Below, piece after piece: positions 33,018 to 42,018 of a DNA stretch of 64,000 bases (the stretch's first letter is position 1; each line of letters starts with the position of its first letter). A program made the position numbers and the translations under genes. The notes below the pieces were generated by a model. The model was not told where the DNA came from and searched no databases. It saw nothing but the letters and a program-made list of their open reading frames with translations. Where the stretch lies: NCBI GenBank assembly GCA_015067315.1, contig SVMR01000003.1, forward strand, positions 1 through 64,000, read 5' to 3'. Source of the stretch: Oscillospiraceae bacterium (GTDB lineage Bacteria > Bacillota > Clostridia > Oscillospirales > Ruminococcaceae).

Positions 33018-33869
33018 TTATTTGAGCTTATTTTCAAATGCGGTAACGGTGTTCTGCATAAGCATCGCAACGGTCATGGGACCGACTCCGCCGGGAACCG
33101 GAGTTATGAAACTTGCTTTCGGCTCGACGTTTTCAAAATCAACGTCGCCGCAAAGCTTTCCGTTTTCGTCCCTGTTGATGCCAATGTCGATTACAACCGC
33201 GCCCTCTTTTACCATATCGGCAGTCACAAATTTCGGTCTGCCGACTGCCGCAACAAGGATATCCGCGGTTTTTGTTTCCTCCGCAAGGTTCGGTGTTTTG
33301 CTGTGGCAGATTTCAACGGTTCCGTTTTCGTGGAGAAGCATCATCGCCATGGGTTTTCCGACAATATCGCTTCTTCCGATCACGACGCATTTTTTGCCCG
33401 CCGGAGAAATTCCGTAGCGGTGGAGAAGTTCCATAACTCCCGCCGGAGTGCAGGGCAAAAAGCGGTAATCGCCGCGCATTATATGTCCCACGTTTTCCGG
33501 ATGGAAAGCGTCAACGTCCTTTTCCGCAGGAATGCAGGCAAGGGCTCTTTCGCCGTCAAGACCTTTCGGAAGGGGCATCTGAACAAGGATTCCGTCGATA
33601 TCAACTCTTGCGGCATAGGAATTTATGATATATTCGAGCATTTCCTGGGTGATATCCGCCGCAAGGGTCACAACTTCGCTTGCAACGCCGATTTCCTCGC
33701 AGGCTTTCGCTTTGTTGCGGACATAAACTTTTGAAGCCGGGTCTTCGCCGACAAGAATTACCGCAAGGGCGGGTCTTCTTTTTGTTTCGGCGACCATTCT
33801 TTTAATTTTTTCCCGGAGTTCCCCGCGGACTTCCGCCGCAATCTTTTTTCCGTCAATTATCGTTGCCAT
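33018..33869 (-). CDS. folD: FolD methylenetetrahydrofolate dehydrogenase/cyclohydrolase
   Basis: 283-residue bifunctional enzyme interconverting 5,10-methylene-, methenyl- and 10-formyl-THF with NADP. Catalytic Lys in YVRNKAKACEEIG (about residue 54), LVQMPLPKGLDGERAL, PCTPAGVMELL, VVIGRSDIVGKPMAMML (Rossmann) and TPVPGGVGPMTVAMLMQNT are all present. AGGAG precedes the ATG. Last gene of the pcrA operon, 98 bases after lgt with a palindromic repeat between. Confidence 0.98.
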   Translation of the reverse strand: MATIIDGKKIAAEVRGELREKIKRMVAETKRRPALAVILVGEDPASKVYVRNKAKACEEIGVASEVVTLAADITQEMLEYIINSYAARVDIDGILVQMPLPKGLDGERALACIPAEKDVDAFHPENVGHIMRGDYRFLPCTPAGVMELLHRYGISPAGKKCVVIGRSDIVGKPMAMMLLHENGTVEICHSKTPNLAEETKTADILVAAVGRPKFVTADMVKEGAVVIDIGINRDENGKLCGDVDFENVEPKASFITPVPGGVGPMTVAMLMQNTVTAFENKLK

Positions 33870-33890
33870 ATAAAATTCTCCTTCCTTATA

Positions 33891-33940
33891 AGGCCCCCTT
33901 GCCTAAAAGGGGGCTGTCAGCGAAGCTGACTGGGGGATTC
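33891..33940. repeat. Dispersed double-hairpin repeat (lgt-folD)
   Basis: GCCCCCTT-N-AAGGGGGC hairpin followed by TCAGC-GAA-GCTGA hairpin and GGGGGAT. Same two-hairpin plan as the copies near 60971 and 61127. Confidence 0.65.
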
Positions 33941-33967
33941 TTTTTTGAGATTAGCAATATTTTTCGT

Positions 33968-34939
33968 TTATGCCTTTTCTTCTTCCGTTTCCGCTTTTTC
34001 TCCGGAAGTTTTTTCGCAGCCATTTTTATAATCCCATTTGCCTTCCGCAACAAGTTTTCCTTTTTCGGTTTCCGCAAAAACCGAAAGCCATTCCGGCGCT
34101 TTTCCGGATTTTATAAGTTTCATTGCGTAAAAATATGCGCAGACCGCAAAAACGAACATAACAGCGCCGAGAAGCTGGGAAATTCTGAAAGGTCCGATCA
34201 TAAGGCTGTCGGTGCGGAGTCCTTCGATGAGCATTCTTCCGAATCCGTTCCAGCCGAGATAGAAAAGGAACATTTCGCCGTCGAATTTTCTTTTTTTCAT
34301 AACATAGCAGAAAACAAGAAGTCCGAGGGCGCACCAAAGGGATTCATAAAGAAAAGTCGGATGCACCGGGATGTTCGGGTCCATAACCGCGCCCATAACT
34401 TCGTCGGAATGTCTTTCGATATACGAAACGATTTTCGGGCTTGTCATTCCCCATGGAAGGGTTGTGTTGGAACCGAAGGCTTCGCTGTTAACAAAGTTTC
34501 CCCAACGGCCGATTCCCTGTCCGATCAGAACCGCGCCGCCGGCAAGATCGAGGAACGGAAGGATCTTCTGTCCCCGAAGCCTGCATCCGATCACAAGACC
34601 GATAACGCCGCCGATTATTCCGCCGTAGAAACCAAGTCCGCCGCCGCGGATATTGAAAATCTCCATGAGGTTGTCCTTATACATATCCCATTGGAATGCG
34701 ACGTAATATGCCCTTGCGCCGATTATTCCGAGAACCATCGCAAAAAATATTACGTCAACGATTCTGTCGCCGTCGATTCCGAATCGCTTTGCGTTTTTGA
34801 ACGCAAAGATCATCGCAAGCATGAATCCGGTTGCGATAATGACCGCATACCAGTAAATTTCCATTGAACCAAGGGAAAAAGCGACCCTGTTCACTTCAAA
34901 TTCAAGTCCAAGACCGGGAAAACTGATTAAATCCGTCAT
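33968..34939 (-). CDS. lgt: Prolipoprotein diacylglyceryl transferase
   Basis: 323-residue integral membrane enzyme that attaches diacylglycerol to the lipobox Cys of prolipoproteins. Seven hydrophobic segments; the signature is GGAVLIGQGIGRWGNFVNSEAFG (Lgt motif, about residues 133-155), with IRGGGLGFYGGIIGG before and HPTFLYESLW and GLRTDSLMIGPFRISQ after. C-terminus is charged and longer than usual. It serves the four lipoproteins encoded nearby, though not in their operons. Confidence 0.97.
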   Translation of the reverse strand: MTDLISFPGLGLEFEVNRVAFSLGSMEIYWYAVIIATGFMLAMIFAFKNAKRFGIDGDRIVDVIFFAMVLGIIGARAYYVAFQWDMYKDNLMEIFNIRGGGLGFYGGIIGGVIGLVIGCRLRGQKILPFLDLAGGAVLIGQGIGRWGNFVNSEAFGSNTTLPWGMTSPKIVSYIERHSDEVMGAVMDPNIPVHPTFLYESLWCALGLLVFCYVMKKRKFDGEMFLFYLGWNGFGRMLIEGLRTDSLMIGPFRISQLLGAVMFVFAVCAYFYAMKLIKSGKAPEWLSVFAETEKGKLVAEGKWDYKNGCEKTSGEKAETEEEKA

Positions 34940-34961
34940 TTATAAAATTCCTCCTTCGGTG

Positions 34962-36239
34962 TCATGGTTTTATTACGGAAAGCGCGGAATTTTCCGCAGA
35001 ATAAACTGCTTTAACGTGCTCAACAACGCTTTCCGGGGTTGCGTTTGCCGCAATGTCGAGCATCTCATACATATCCACTCCCGGGAAATGACAGTTGAAA
35101 AGGGCTGTTGCAACGCCGGTTACCCTGTCATAGGAACGCATATAGTGTCCGTAAACCGTTTTTTGAGCACAGGCAAAAACGTCCTCCGGAATACCGTGCT
35201 CAAGAAGATGCTCAAATTCCTCTTTAAGGCGGTTATAAACCTTTTCCGGGTCGCGGCTTTCGCCGGAAAGAAGGATTGAAATATAATCCCTTCCGCAAAA
35301 AACCTCGCTTCCGAAGGTTGCGTTGATAAGTCCTTCGTCATAAAGTTCCCGGTAAACTTTTGTATAATCGTCGCAAAGCGCTCCGACAAAGATTTCGTCA
35401 AGAATGCTCCCGCGGAAGTTTTCCGCTTCGGTTCCGGTTTTTCCTTTAAAACCGATGTTGAACATAGGAACGGAAACCGGAAGATGCTGTTCAACGTAAT
35501 TTTCGACAACAAAATCCGGTTCGCCGCAATCTCCGTGCTCAAGATAAAAATCCTTTGCGGGTTCAAGCACCTTATCCGCCGCTTTGAGCACCGCATCAAT
35601 ATCAAAGTTTCCCGCAACGGTAAGAACCATGTTATGGAGGTTATAGAAGGTGTTGTAGCAGTCGTAAAGCAGGCCGGAAGTTATTTCCGCAATGGATTCA
35701 ACCGTTCCCGCAATGTCGATTTTTACCGGATTTTTGTGGTAAAGCGCGCCGAGAAGATTGAAAAGAACTCTCCAATCGGCGGAATCGTCATACATTCTTA
35801 TTTCCTGACCGATTATTCCCTGCTCCTTCGCAACGGTTTCCGGCGTAAAATACGGATGGGTTACAAAATCGAGGAGAATTTCGATGTTTTCCTCAAAATT
35901 TTCGGAACAGGCAAAAAGATATGCCGTTCTGTCAAAAGCGGTGAAGGCGTTTGCGTTCGCTCCGGTTTTTGCGTATCTTTCAAAAGCGGAACATTCCTCG
36001 CTTTCAAAAAGCTTGTGCTCAAGATAATGGGCAATTCCTTCCGGAAGCTTTTTGAATTCGCTGTTTTCGGCGGTTTTTATGCAGGTATCGATTGAACCGT
36101 AGGCTGTTCCGAACATTGCGTAAGCGGTTGAAAAACCTTTCATCGGCGCAAGAAGAATTGTGAGTCCGCTTTCGTGCTCAATTTTATAATAGCAGTCGCC
36201 CAGGCGTTTGCTTTCGATTTTTGTCATTTCACGGCTCAT
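34962..36239 (-). CDS. M16 zinc metalloprotease, active subunit (YmfH-like)
   Basis: 425 residues. The inverted zinc motif HxxEH is in GIAHYLEHKLFESEE (about residues 69-83), with a downstream Glu about 75 residues later. The rest is the duplicated M16 fold. Paired with the next gene, as Bacillus ymfF/ymfH. Start overlaps the stop of the partner by four bases. Substrate unknown. Confidence 0.92.
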   Translation of the reverse strand: MSREMTKIESKRLGDCYYKIEHESGLTILLAPMKGFSTAYAMFGTAYGSIDTCIKTAENSEFKKLPEGIAHYLEHKLFESEECSAFERYAKTGANANAFTAFDRTAYLFACSENFEENIEILLDFVTHPYFTPETVAKEQGIIGQEIRMYDDSADWRVLFNLLGALYHKNPVKIDIAGTVESIAEITSGLLYDCYNTFYNLHNMVLTVAGNFDIDAVLKAADKVLEPAKDFYLEHGDCGEPDFVVENYVEQHLPVSVPMFNIGFKGKTGTEAENFRGSILDEIFVGALCDDYTKVYRELYDEGLINATFGSEVFCGRDYISILLSGESRDPEKVYNRLKEEFEHLLEHGIPEDVFACAQKTVYGHYMRSYDRVTGVATALFNCHFPGVDMYEMLDIAANATPESVVEHVKAVYSAENSALSVIKP

Positions 36240-37516
36240 TTCTTTTCGCCTCCTTTAAGGAAGAAAACGGCCGCAAGTTTTGCTTTTCCGGCAGCTTCCA
36301 TAACTTCTTCCCTTGTAACTTTTTCCATTGCTTTTTTATCCTCTTCCGGGGTAATCAAGCTGTTTTCAACAATTCCGCCCATATACCAGCTTTCGACGGA
36401 ATAGAGGGTATCGCCGACGGAACCGAGGGAATTGAAAATTGCGCCTTTTGTGTTTTCAAATTCCTCTTCGGTAAAATCGCCTTCTGCAACAAGTTCAAGC
36501 TGGCGGATAATTTCGTCCCGGGCTTTTTGGCGGTTTTCAAATTCAATTCCGCAGTCAACAATAAGAATTCCGCTTCCCCGCTCAAAATGGGAATCCGCAT
36601 AATAGCAAAGGCTCATTTTTTCGCGGACGTTCATAAAGAGCTTCGAAAAAGCCGTTCCGCCGTAAAGAGCGGAAAGCATTCTTGCGGCGTTCTTTTCTTT
36701 TTCGGTCTTCGGCGCGCCCATCCGGAAAACCATAACGAGTTTTCCCTGGGCAATATCCATTTCCTCCTCCGCTTCTTTAAGAGGGGAATAAGCTACCGTT
36801 TCCGGTTCGCCGTTTCCGGCGGGTTCGCGTTCAAGGGAAGCGATTTTTTCCGCAAAAACCTTTTCCGCAATTTCGGGATTTCCCGGTCCGGCAAAGAAAA
36901 TTTCGATTTCCGCCGTTTTTATAAGTTCGCGCCATGCGTTTGCAAGGCTTTCCGAAGTAATTTTTTTTGCATCTTCGACATAGCCGTAGCGTTTTATTCC
37001 GAAAGGTTCGTTTTCAAAAACAAGGTCAAGGGCTTTTCCGATTGCATAGGTGCGCTTGTCATTAAGGTCGCTTTCGATTGTATCGATAAGATATTCCCTT
37101 TCAAGTTCAAGGTCGATTTCCGGGAAGAATCTGTTTTCGTCAAGATTCGGTTCAAAAACAATATCCCAAAGAAGATTTGCGGCGGTTTCGGTCATTTTTT
37201 CGCCGCCGATTGCGTATTTATCGTCCGCGGTAAGAAGGGTTATTTCAATAATCTGCTTGTTTTTATGCTTACCGACGTCCGCTTCAAGAATTGCGCCGTA
37301 CATTTCCGCAAGTTTTTTGTTAAGGGTTGTAAAATCCGGACAGCTTTTGCAGCCTTTTCGGAGCACAAAGGGAACAAGGGCATTCACCGTTGCTTTTTCT
37401 TTTTCAAGGGGAGTTACAAGGCAAAGGGTCATTCTGTTGTGTTTGAATTTCGGTTCGGTCACCGAATTCATAAAAGCGCCTTTTCCGATTTCTTTCCGGT
37501 TCAAAGTTCCGATCAT
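36236..37516 (-). CDS. M16-family protein, inactive partner (YmfF-like)
   Basis: 426 residues of M16 fold without HxxEH: the equivalent region reads VNALVPFVLRKGCKSCPDFT. The C-terminal half has the R/Y substrate-binding block MNVREKMSLCYYADSHF. Such subunits form a heterodimer with the catalytic partner, here encoded immediately downstream with coupled translation. GAGGT precedes the ATG by 10 bases. Confidence 0.9.
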   Translation of the reverse strand: MIGTLNRKEIGKGAFMNSVTEPKFKHNRMTLCLVTPLEKEKATVNALVPFVLRKGCKSCPDFTTLNKKLAEMYGAILEADVGKHKNKQIIEITLLTADDKYAIGGEKMTETAANLLWDIVFEPNLDENRFFPEIDLELEREYLIDTIESDLNDKRTYAIGKALDLVFENEPFGIKRYGYVEDAKKITSESLANAWRELIKTAEIEIFFAGPGNPEIAEKVFAEKIASLEREPAGNGEPETVAYSPLKEAEEEMDIAQGKLVMVFRMGAPKTEKEKNAARMLSALYGGTAFSKLFMNVREKMSLCYYADSHFERGSGILIVDCGIEFENRQKARDEIIRQLELVAEGDFTEEEFENTKGAIFNSLGSVGDTLYSVESWYMGGIVENSLITPEEDKKAMEKVTREEVMEAAGKAKLAAVFFLKGGEKK

Positions 37517-37529
37517 TTCTTCTTTTACC

Positions 37530-38420
37530 TCATTTCATATGAACGTCTATCTGGTTATAAGGAATTTCGATTTTGTTTGCGTCAAAAGCAAGCTTAATTT
37601 TTTCGTTAAGGCGGCAGCGGAGGGTTTCGTAACTGTCCCATTTTACATAGACCTTGCAGACAATATCAATGCTGCTTTGACCCATTGCGGTCACCATTAT
37701 GAAAATATCCTTTTCCTTTTCAACGAGAGGTTCGGAATCAACAGCTTCGCGGATGATTCTTTTTGCTTTTTCAAAATCCTCGCCGTAACCGATGGAATAT
37801 ACCGCATCAAGCCGGCGAAGACCGATTTTGCTGTAATTTATAAGGGTATCTCCCGCAACAATGCTGTTCGGAATTATGATTTCCTTGTTGTCCGCGGTAA
37901 AAAGATGGGTATGGATAAGTCCAACCTGGGAAACAAATCCGGAAACGCCTTCTTCCGGAATTTCAACAAAATCCCCGGCGTTGAAAGGCTTTGAAAAAAG
38001 AATTGTGATTCCGCTTGCAAAAAGGGCGATAATATCCTTTATTGCAAGGGAAAACGCAAGGGTGAACACGCTGAAAACCGCAAGAACGGAAGTTACCGGA
38101 ATTCCAAGAACGCTTGCGGCAGTAAGAATTACGATAAAATAGAGAAGAAAAGCAACTATTCCGTGGAGAAATTTTGTTGCGCCCGGGGCAAGATTGCTTT
38201 TTTCAACGTAGCGCATGATAATTTTAAGCGCCCAATGAACAAGAATCGCGCCCACAATTACGGTAACAAGCGCCCAAAGAACACTTTCGCCGTATTTTTT
38301 TATTATTTCGCTCAGTTCCATTTTTTCAAGAGTATTGAGAAAAGCGTCAATGCTTTCGCTTGAAACTCCGCTTTCGGAAGCGGTAACCGCTTCTTCCGCT
38401 GTCATTAAAATCCGTTTCAA
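37530..38420 (-). CDS. Small-conductance mechanosensitive channel (MscS family)
   Basis: 296 residues; three membrane helices between about 50 and 145, the third pore-lining (SVLAVFSVFTLAFSLAIKDIIALFASGI), then the beta domain FNAGDFVEIPEEGVSGFVSQVGLIHT and IIIPNSIVAGDTLINYS, and the alpha-beta tail. Protects against osmotic downshock. Start TTG at 38420 has AGGAGG 8 bases upstream; the longer frame overlaps the end of pcrA. Confidence 0.95.
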   Translation of the reverse strand: MKRILMTAEEAVTASESGVSSESIDAFLNTLEKMELSEIIKKYGESVLWALVTVIVGAILVHWALKIIMRYVEKSNLAPGATKFLHGIVAFLLYFIVILTAASVLGIPVTSVLAVFSVFTLAFSLAIKDIIALFASGITILFSKPFNAGDFVEIPEEGVSGFVSQVGLIHTHLFTADNKEIIIPNSIVAGDTLINYSKIGLRRLDAVYSIGYGEDFEKAKRIIREAVDSEPLVEKEKDIFIMVTAMGQSSIDIVCKVYVKWDSYETLRCRLNEKIKLAFDANKIEIPYNQIDVHMK

Positions 38421-38454
38421 AATTCTGTCCTCCTTCCGGGGAAAAACAAATATA

Positions 38455-40641
38455 TTATTCCTTTTTAAGTTTTGCAAAATTCGCCATAAGCTTTTTTGTG
38501 CCGACTTTTTCGAAGGCAATTTCAAGAAGGGTATCGCCGCTCATGGGTTTTGCGGAAACAACCATTCCCTTTCCGAAAACTTTATGGAAAACGGAATCGC
38601 CCGGGCGGAAGGAAGTTCCCTCCGCTTTCGGCGCTTCGGTAAAGGTTTTTTCAATCCGGACTTTTCCGCCCGGTTCATCTTCAAAATGATAGCTTATGTT
38701 TCTTCTCCGGCTTTCGCTTTCGTCGAAGAAATTTTTATATTCTTCCGGAATTTCCTCCGCAAAACGGGAAAGACGGTTGTGGTTCGTCTGGCCGAAAATC
38801 ATTCTGCTTGCGGCGGCGGTAAGGAAAAGATTTTTTTTCGCCCTTGTGATTCCGACGTATGCAAGGCGCCTTTCCTCTTCCATTTCGGTCATATCATAAA
38901 TCGCCTGCATTCCGGGGAAAACCCCTTCCTCCGCGCCGATTATAAATACGTTTTCAAATTCAAGACCTTTTGCGGAATGAAGGGTCATCATAAGTACGGA
39001 ATCGCTTTCCTCAAGGCGGTCAAGATCTGTATAAAGGGCAACTTCCTCAAGGAATCCGGAAAGTTCGGCGTTTTCCGCCGCTTCCTGATATTTCATCATG
39101 TTTGTTTTAAGTTCGCCGATGTTTTCAAGGCGGGTTTCGCCTTCGGTTCCCTGGGCCCGGAGCATTTCGGTGTATCCGGTTTTTTCGCAAAGGGCATCGA
39201 AGAATTCCCCGGCATCAAAATCTTCGGCAATTTCCGCAAGTTCCTTGATCATATCGGTGAAACCTTTGAGCGCGACGCTTCTTTTATAAAGGTCGGCGTA
39301 TTCATCGGAATGATCGAAAACCTCGAAAAGGCTCATTCCGGTAACGTCGGAAATATGCTGAGCGGCAGCAAGGGTCGTTGCGCCGATTCCGCGTTTCGGT
39401 TCGTTGATAATTCGCTCAAGGCGAAGATTATCCGCCGGGTTCGCGATTACGGACATATATGCAAGCATATCCTTGATTTCCTTGCGTTCATAAAAGCGAA
39501 GCCCGCCGATGATTTTATAAGGGACGCCCGCTCTCATAAAAGTACGCTCAAGGCTTGCGGATTGAGCATGCATTCTGTAAAGAACGGCAAAATCGCTGTA
39601 ATTCGCGCCTTTTGAAATCCCGTCAAGAACTTTATCCGCGATAAATTCCGCTTCTCTGTCCTCATCAACACAGCGGCGAATGGTAATTTTGCTTCCGTCG
39701 CCGTTTGAGGTCCAAAGGTTCTTGCCTTTTCGCTCGGTGTTATGCTCGATAACCCTGTTCGCGGCGGAAAGGATATTCTGGGTTGAACGGTAGTTCTGTT
39801 CAAGGCGGACAACTTTTGCGCCCGGGAACTGCCGTTCGAAAGAAAGAATATTTTCTATGGTCGCGCCGCGGAATTTATAAATCGACTGGTCGTCATCGCC
39901 GACGACGCAAAGATTCTTGTTCTTATTCGCAAGCATTGCCACAAGCATATACTGGACGTGGTTTGTGTCCTGATATTCATCGACCATAATATATTTCCAG
40001 CGGTTCTGGTAATATTCAAGAACTTCCGGCTTTGTTTTAAAAAGCCTTACTGTTTCGCAAAGAAGATCGTCAAAATCAAGGGCGCCCGCTTCGTGGAGTT
40101 CCTTCTGATATGCGGCATATACCCTTGCGGTGATTTTCATTCTGTAATCGCCGTTGCGGTCGGCAATATCTGCCATATCTTCCGGGGATTCAAGGCGTTC
40201 CTTCGCGTGGCTTATGGAGCCGAGAAGAGGTTTCGGCGGAAACTGTTTTTCCTCCATATTGAGGTTTTTGAGGCATTTTTTTACAACCCGGAGGCTGTCA
40301 TCGGAATCATAAATTGTGAAGCTTTTCGGAAGGTCTATCGCTTCCGCATCCCTTCTTAAAATACGGACGCACATGCTGTGGAAAGTTGAAGCAAAAACGT
40401 CCGCCGCTTCCGCGCCGAGCTTTGTCACAAGGCGGTTTTTAAGCTCGTCCGCCGCCTTGTTGGTAAAGGTTATGGTAAGGATGTTCCAGGGGCGGATTCC
40501 GCTTTCGATAAGCTTTGCAACTCTTGCGATAAGGACGGTTGTTTTTCCGCTTCCCGCTCCCGCAAGAACAAGAAGAGGACCTTCCCTATGGTTCACCGCT
40601 TCAATCTGGCGCGGGTTTAAACTTTCGTATGAAAAAGCCAT
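38455..40641 (-). CDS. pcrA: PcrA/UvrD ATP-dependent DNA helicase
   Basis: 728-residue SF1A 3'-5' helicase for repair and replication restart. Q motif NPRQIEAV, Walker A LAGAGSGKTTVLIARV near residue 25, Walker B MVDEYQDTN near 225, VVGDDDQSIYKFRGA, LEQNYRST, and MTLHSAKGLEFENVFI all present. The C-terminal Tudor-like RNA-polymerase-binding tail (GDSVFHKVFGKGMVVSAKPM) is typical of PcrA. First gene of pcrA-mscS-M16-M16-lgt-folD. Confidence 0.97.
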   Translation of the reverse strand: MAFSYESLNPRQIEAVNHREGPLLVLAGAGSGKTTVLIARVAKLIESGIRPWNILTITFTNKAADELKNRLVTKLGAEAADVFASTFHSMCVRILRRDAEAIDLPKSFTIYDSDDSLRVVKKCLKNLNMEEKQFPPKPLLGSISHAKERLESPEDMADIADRNGDYRMKITARVYAAYQKELHEAGALDFDDLLCETVRLFKTKPEVLEYYQNRWKYIMVDEYQDTNHVQYMLVAMLANKNKNLCVVGDDDQSIYKFRGATIENILSFERQFPGAKVVRLEQNYRSTQNILSAANRVIEHNTERKGKNLWTSNGDGSKITIRRCVDEDREAEFIADKVLDGISKGANYSDFAVLYRMHAQSASLERTFMRAGVPYKIIGGLRFYERKEIKDMLAYMSVIANPADNLRLERIINEPKRGIGATTLAAAQHISDVTGMSLFEVFDHSDEYADLYKRSVALKGFTDMIKELAEIAEDFDAGEFFDALCEKTGYTEMLRAQGTEGETRLENIGELKTNMMKYQEAAENAELSGFLEEVALYTDLDRLEESDSVLMMTLHSAKGLEFENVFIIGAEEGVFPGMQAIYDMTEMEEERRLAYVGITRAKKNLFLTAAASRMIFGQTNHNRLSRFAEEIPEEYKNFFDESESRRRNISYHFEDEPGGKVRIEKTFTEAPKAEGTSFRPGDSVFHKVFGKGMVVSAKPMSGDTLLEIAFEKVGTKKLMANFAKLKKE

Positions 40642-40675
40642 TGGTTTACCTCCGGTTAAAATAAGCTAATTATAT

Positions 40676-40704
40676 ATTATATTATATAATTATGAATTTT
40701 TCAA
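40676..40704 (-). promoter_or_regulatory. Promoter of pcrA operon
   Basis: Minus strand TTGAAA (40704-40699), 17 bases, TATAAT (40681-40676); further overlapping TATAAT-like hexamers occur in the AT-rich stretch. Confidence 0.65.
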
Positions 40705-40721
40705 CACAAAAGCGCACCGAC

Positions 40722-40753
40722 AAAAAAAGCCGCTCCGAAAGAGCGACTTTTTT
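40722..40753 (-). terminator. Terminator of padR operon
   Basis: Minus strand AAAAAAGTCGCTC, TTTC loop, GGAGCGGCTTTTTT; one G-T pair. It lies 7 bases past the last gene. Confidence 0.9.
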
Positions 40754-40759
40754 ACTGTT

Positions 40760-41989
40760 TCAATAAGGCCAGATAACTTCATCTTCGATGGTAAAGAACC
40801 ATTCCTCGCTGATTTTTTCTCCGGAAACAAGTTCATATTCCATCAAAATCCCGATTTTTTCTCCGTCATCATAAATAACGGAATCTTTTAAAGATCCTGC
40901 ATTGCAATTTTTTACGGTTTCCTCATCCCAGCTTGAGGTTTGAGAATTTCCTTTTTCCGCAATTCTTTCGTTTCTGTCAACAAAAACATTTATTGCAACT
41001 TCAATACCGTCCTTTTCTTTTTTAAGAACAGCCTGACGATATTCCGGATAATAATCGTTTTTCGGAGAAAGATTATTAAAAGAAAAACCGGATTTGTCTT
41101 CGCGCCTTTCCCAATCTATCGTACAGATGCTTCCGAAATAAATTTCGATTGTTTCGCCGTTTTCAGCAGCGTTTTTTGTTCCGGAAATTTCTCCTTTAAC
41201 AAGTTCGGTCTTTGCGGTAAAACTGATATCCCCGTTTTTTGAAACGTAAATGTCGCCGATTATGCCTTGAAAAACCGCTTCTCCGATTCTTATTTCGACT
41301 GTGCTTCTTCCGAAATGGGTTATGGTTCCGTATTCAAGAAATTTTTCGTTGCTTTTATGCATCGGATTTGCCGGAGAAACGATCTGGTCGTTTCCGAATT
41401 CGTCGGTAATTTTTTCGCAGTGCATTTTTATAAGAACCGTTTCATTTTCCTCGTCAACGGTTATTTCATCCGCAAAAATTCCATTCTTTTGGATGAAACC
41501 TTTTTCGATTATTCCTTTTTTTGTAACAAAAAGTTCGGATTTCCAGGCACTTTCCCTTTGAAGTTCATACTTTTCGTCAATGTAGGAAATCACTCCGTGT
41601 TCCTGAAGCTCCACCAGAATTTTATATTCATTTTCACTGCTGAGAACGTGATTGAATCCGTGTTTCTGCAAAAGATAAGCATCGCTCATATTAAGCAAAA
41701 GAGAAACGGCCGCAGCTGCCAAAACCGCAAAAACAGCACAAATTCCGGCAAACTTTTTGATGTCGATTTTTCCTTTTTCCGGAAGGCTTTCCGCAATCTC
41801 CCTTGCGTAATCCTTTGCGTTTGCTTCGTGTATTTCAAAAATCGGCGTTCCTTTTTCCTGCGCTTCAAGATAAATTCCCAAAAGGCTTTCAAGGGCTTCT
41901 TCCCTTTCGGAACATTTTGCGGAATTTTTCTCAATATATTTTTTAACTTCAAAAAAATCGTCTTTATAGATTCCGTCAAGTCTGTTCAT
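40760..41989 (-). CDS. Anchored protein with N-terminal helical (HAAS-like) domain, paralogue 1
   Basis: 409 residues. Cytosolic N-terminal helical domain about 1-75 ending IYLEAQEKGTPIFEIHEANAKDYAREIAESLP, which resembles the HAAS/DUF1048 group found next to PadR regulators. One membrane helix follows (ICAVFAVLAAAAVSLLL, about 85-101), then about 300 extracytoplasmic residues without a known motif. It is a paralogue of the next gene upstream (shared YLLQKHGF/YYMQKYGY after the helix). Start: ATG at 41989, 8 bases after GGAGG; ATG at 41995-equivalent positions lie too close. Confidence 0.8.
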   Translation of the reverse strand: MNRLDGIYKDDFFEVKKYIEKNSAKCSEREEALESLLGIYLEAQEKGTPIFEIHEANAKDYAREIAESLPEKGKIDIKKFAGICAVFAVLAAAAVSLLLNMSDAYLLQKHGFNHVLSSENEYKILVELQEHGVISYIDEKYELQRESAWKSELFVTKKGIIEKGFIQKNGIFADEITVDEENETVLIKMHCEKITDEFGNDQIVSPANPMHKSNEKFLEYGTITHFGRSTVEIRIGEAVFQGIIGDIYVSKNGDISFTAKTELVKGEISGTKNAAENGETIEIYFGSICTIDWERREDKSGFSFNNLSPKNDYYPEYRQAVLKKEKDGIEVAINVFVDRNERIAEKGNSQTSSWDEETVKNCNAGSLKDSVIYDDGEKIGILMEYELVSGEKISEEWFFTIEDEVIWPY

Positions 41990-42018
41990 CATCTTCACCT
42001 CCAGAAAAATGTTTTTCG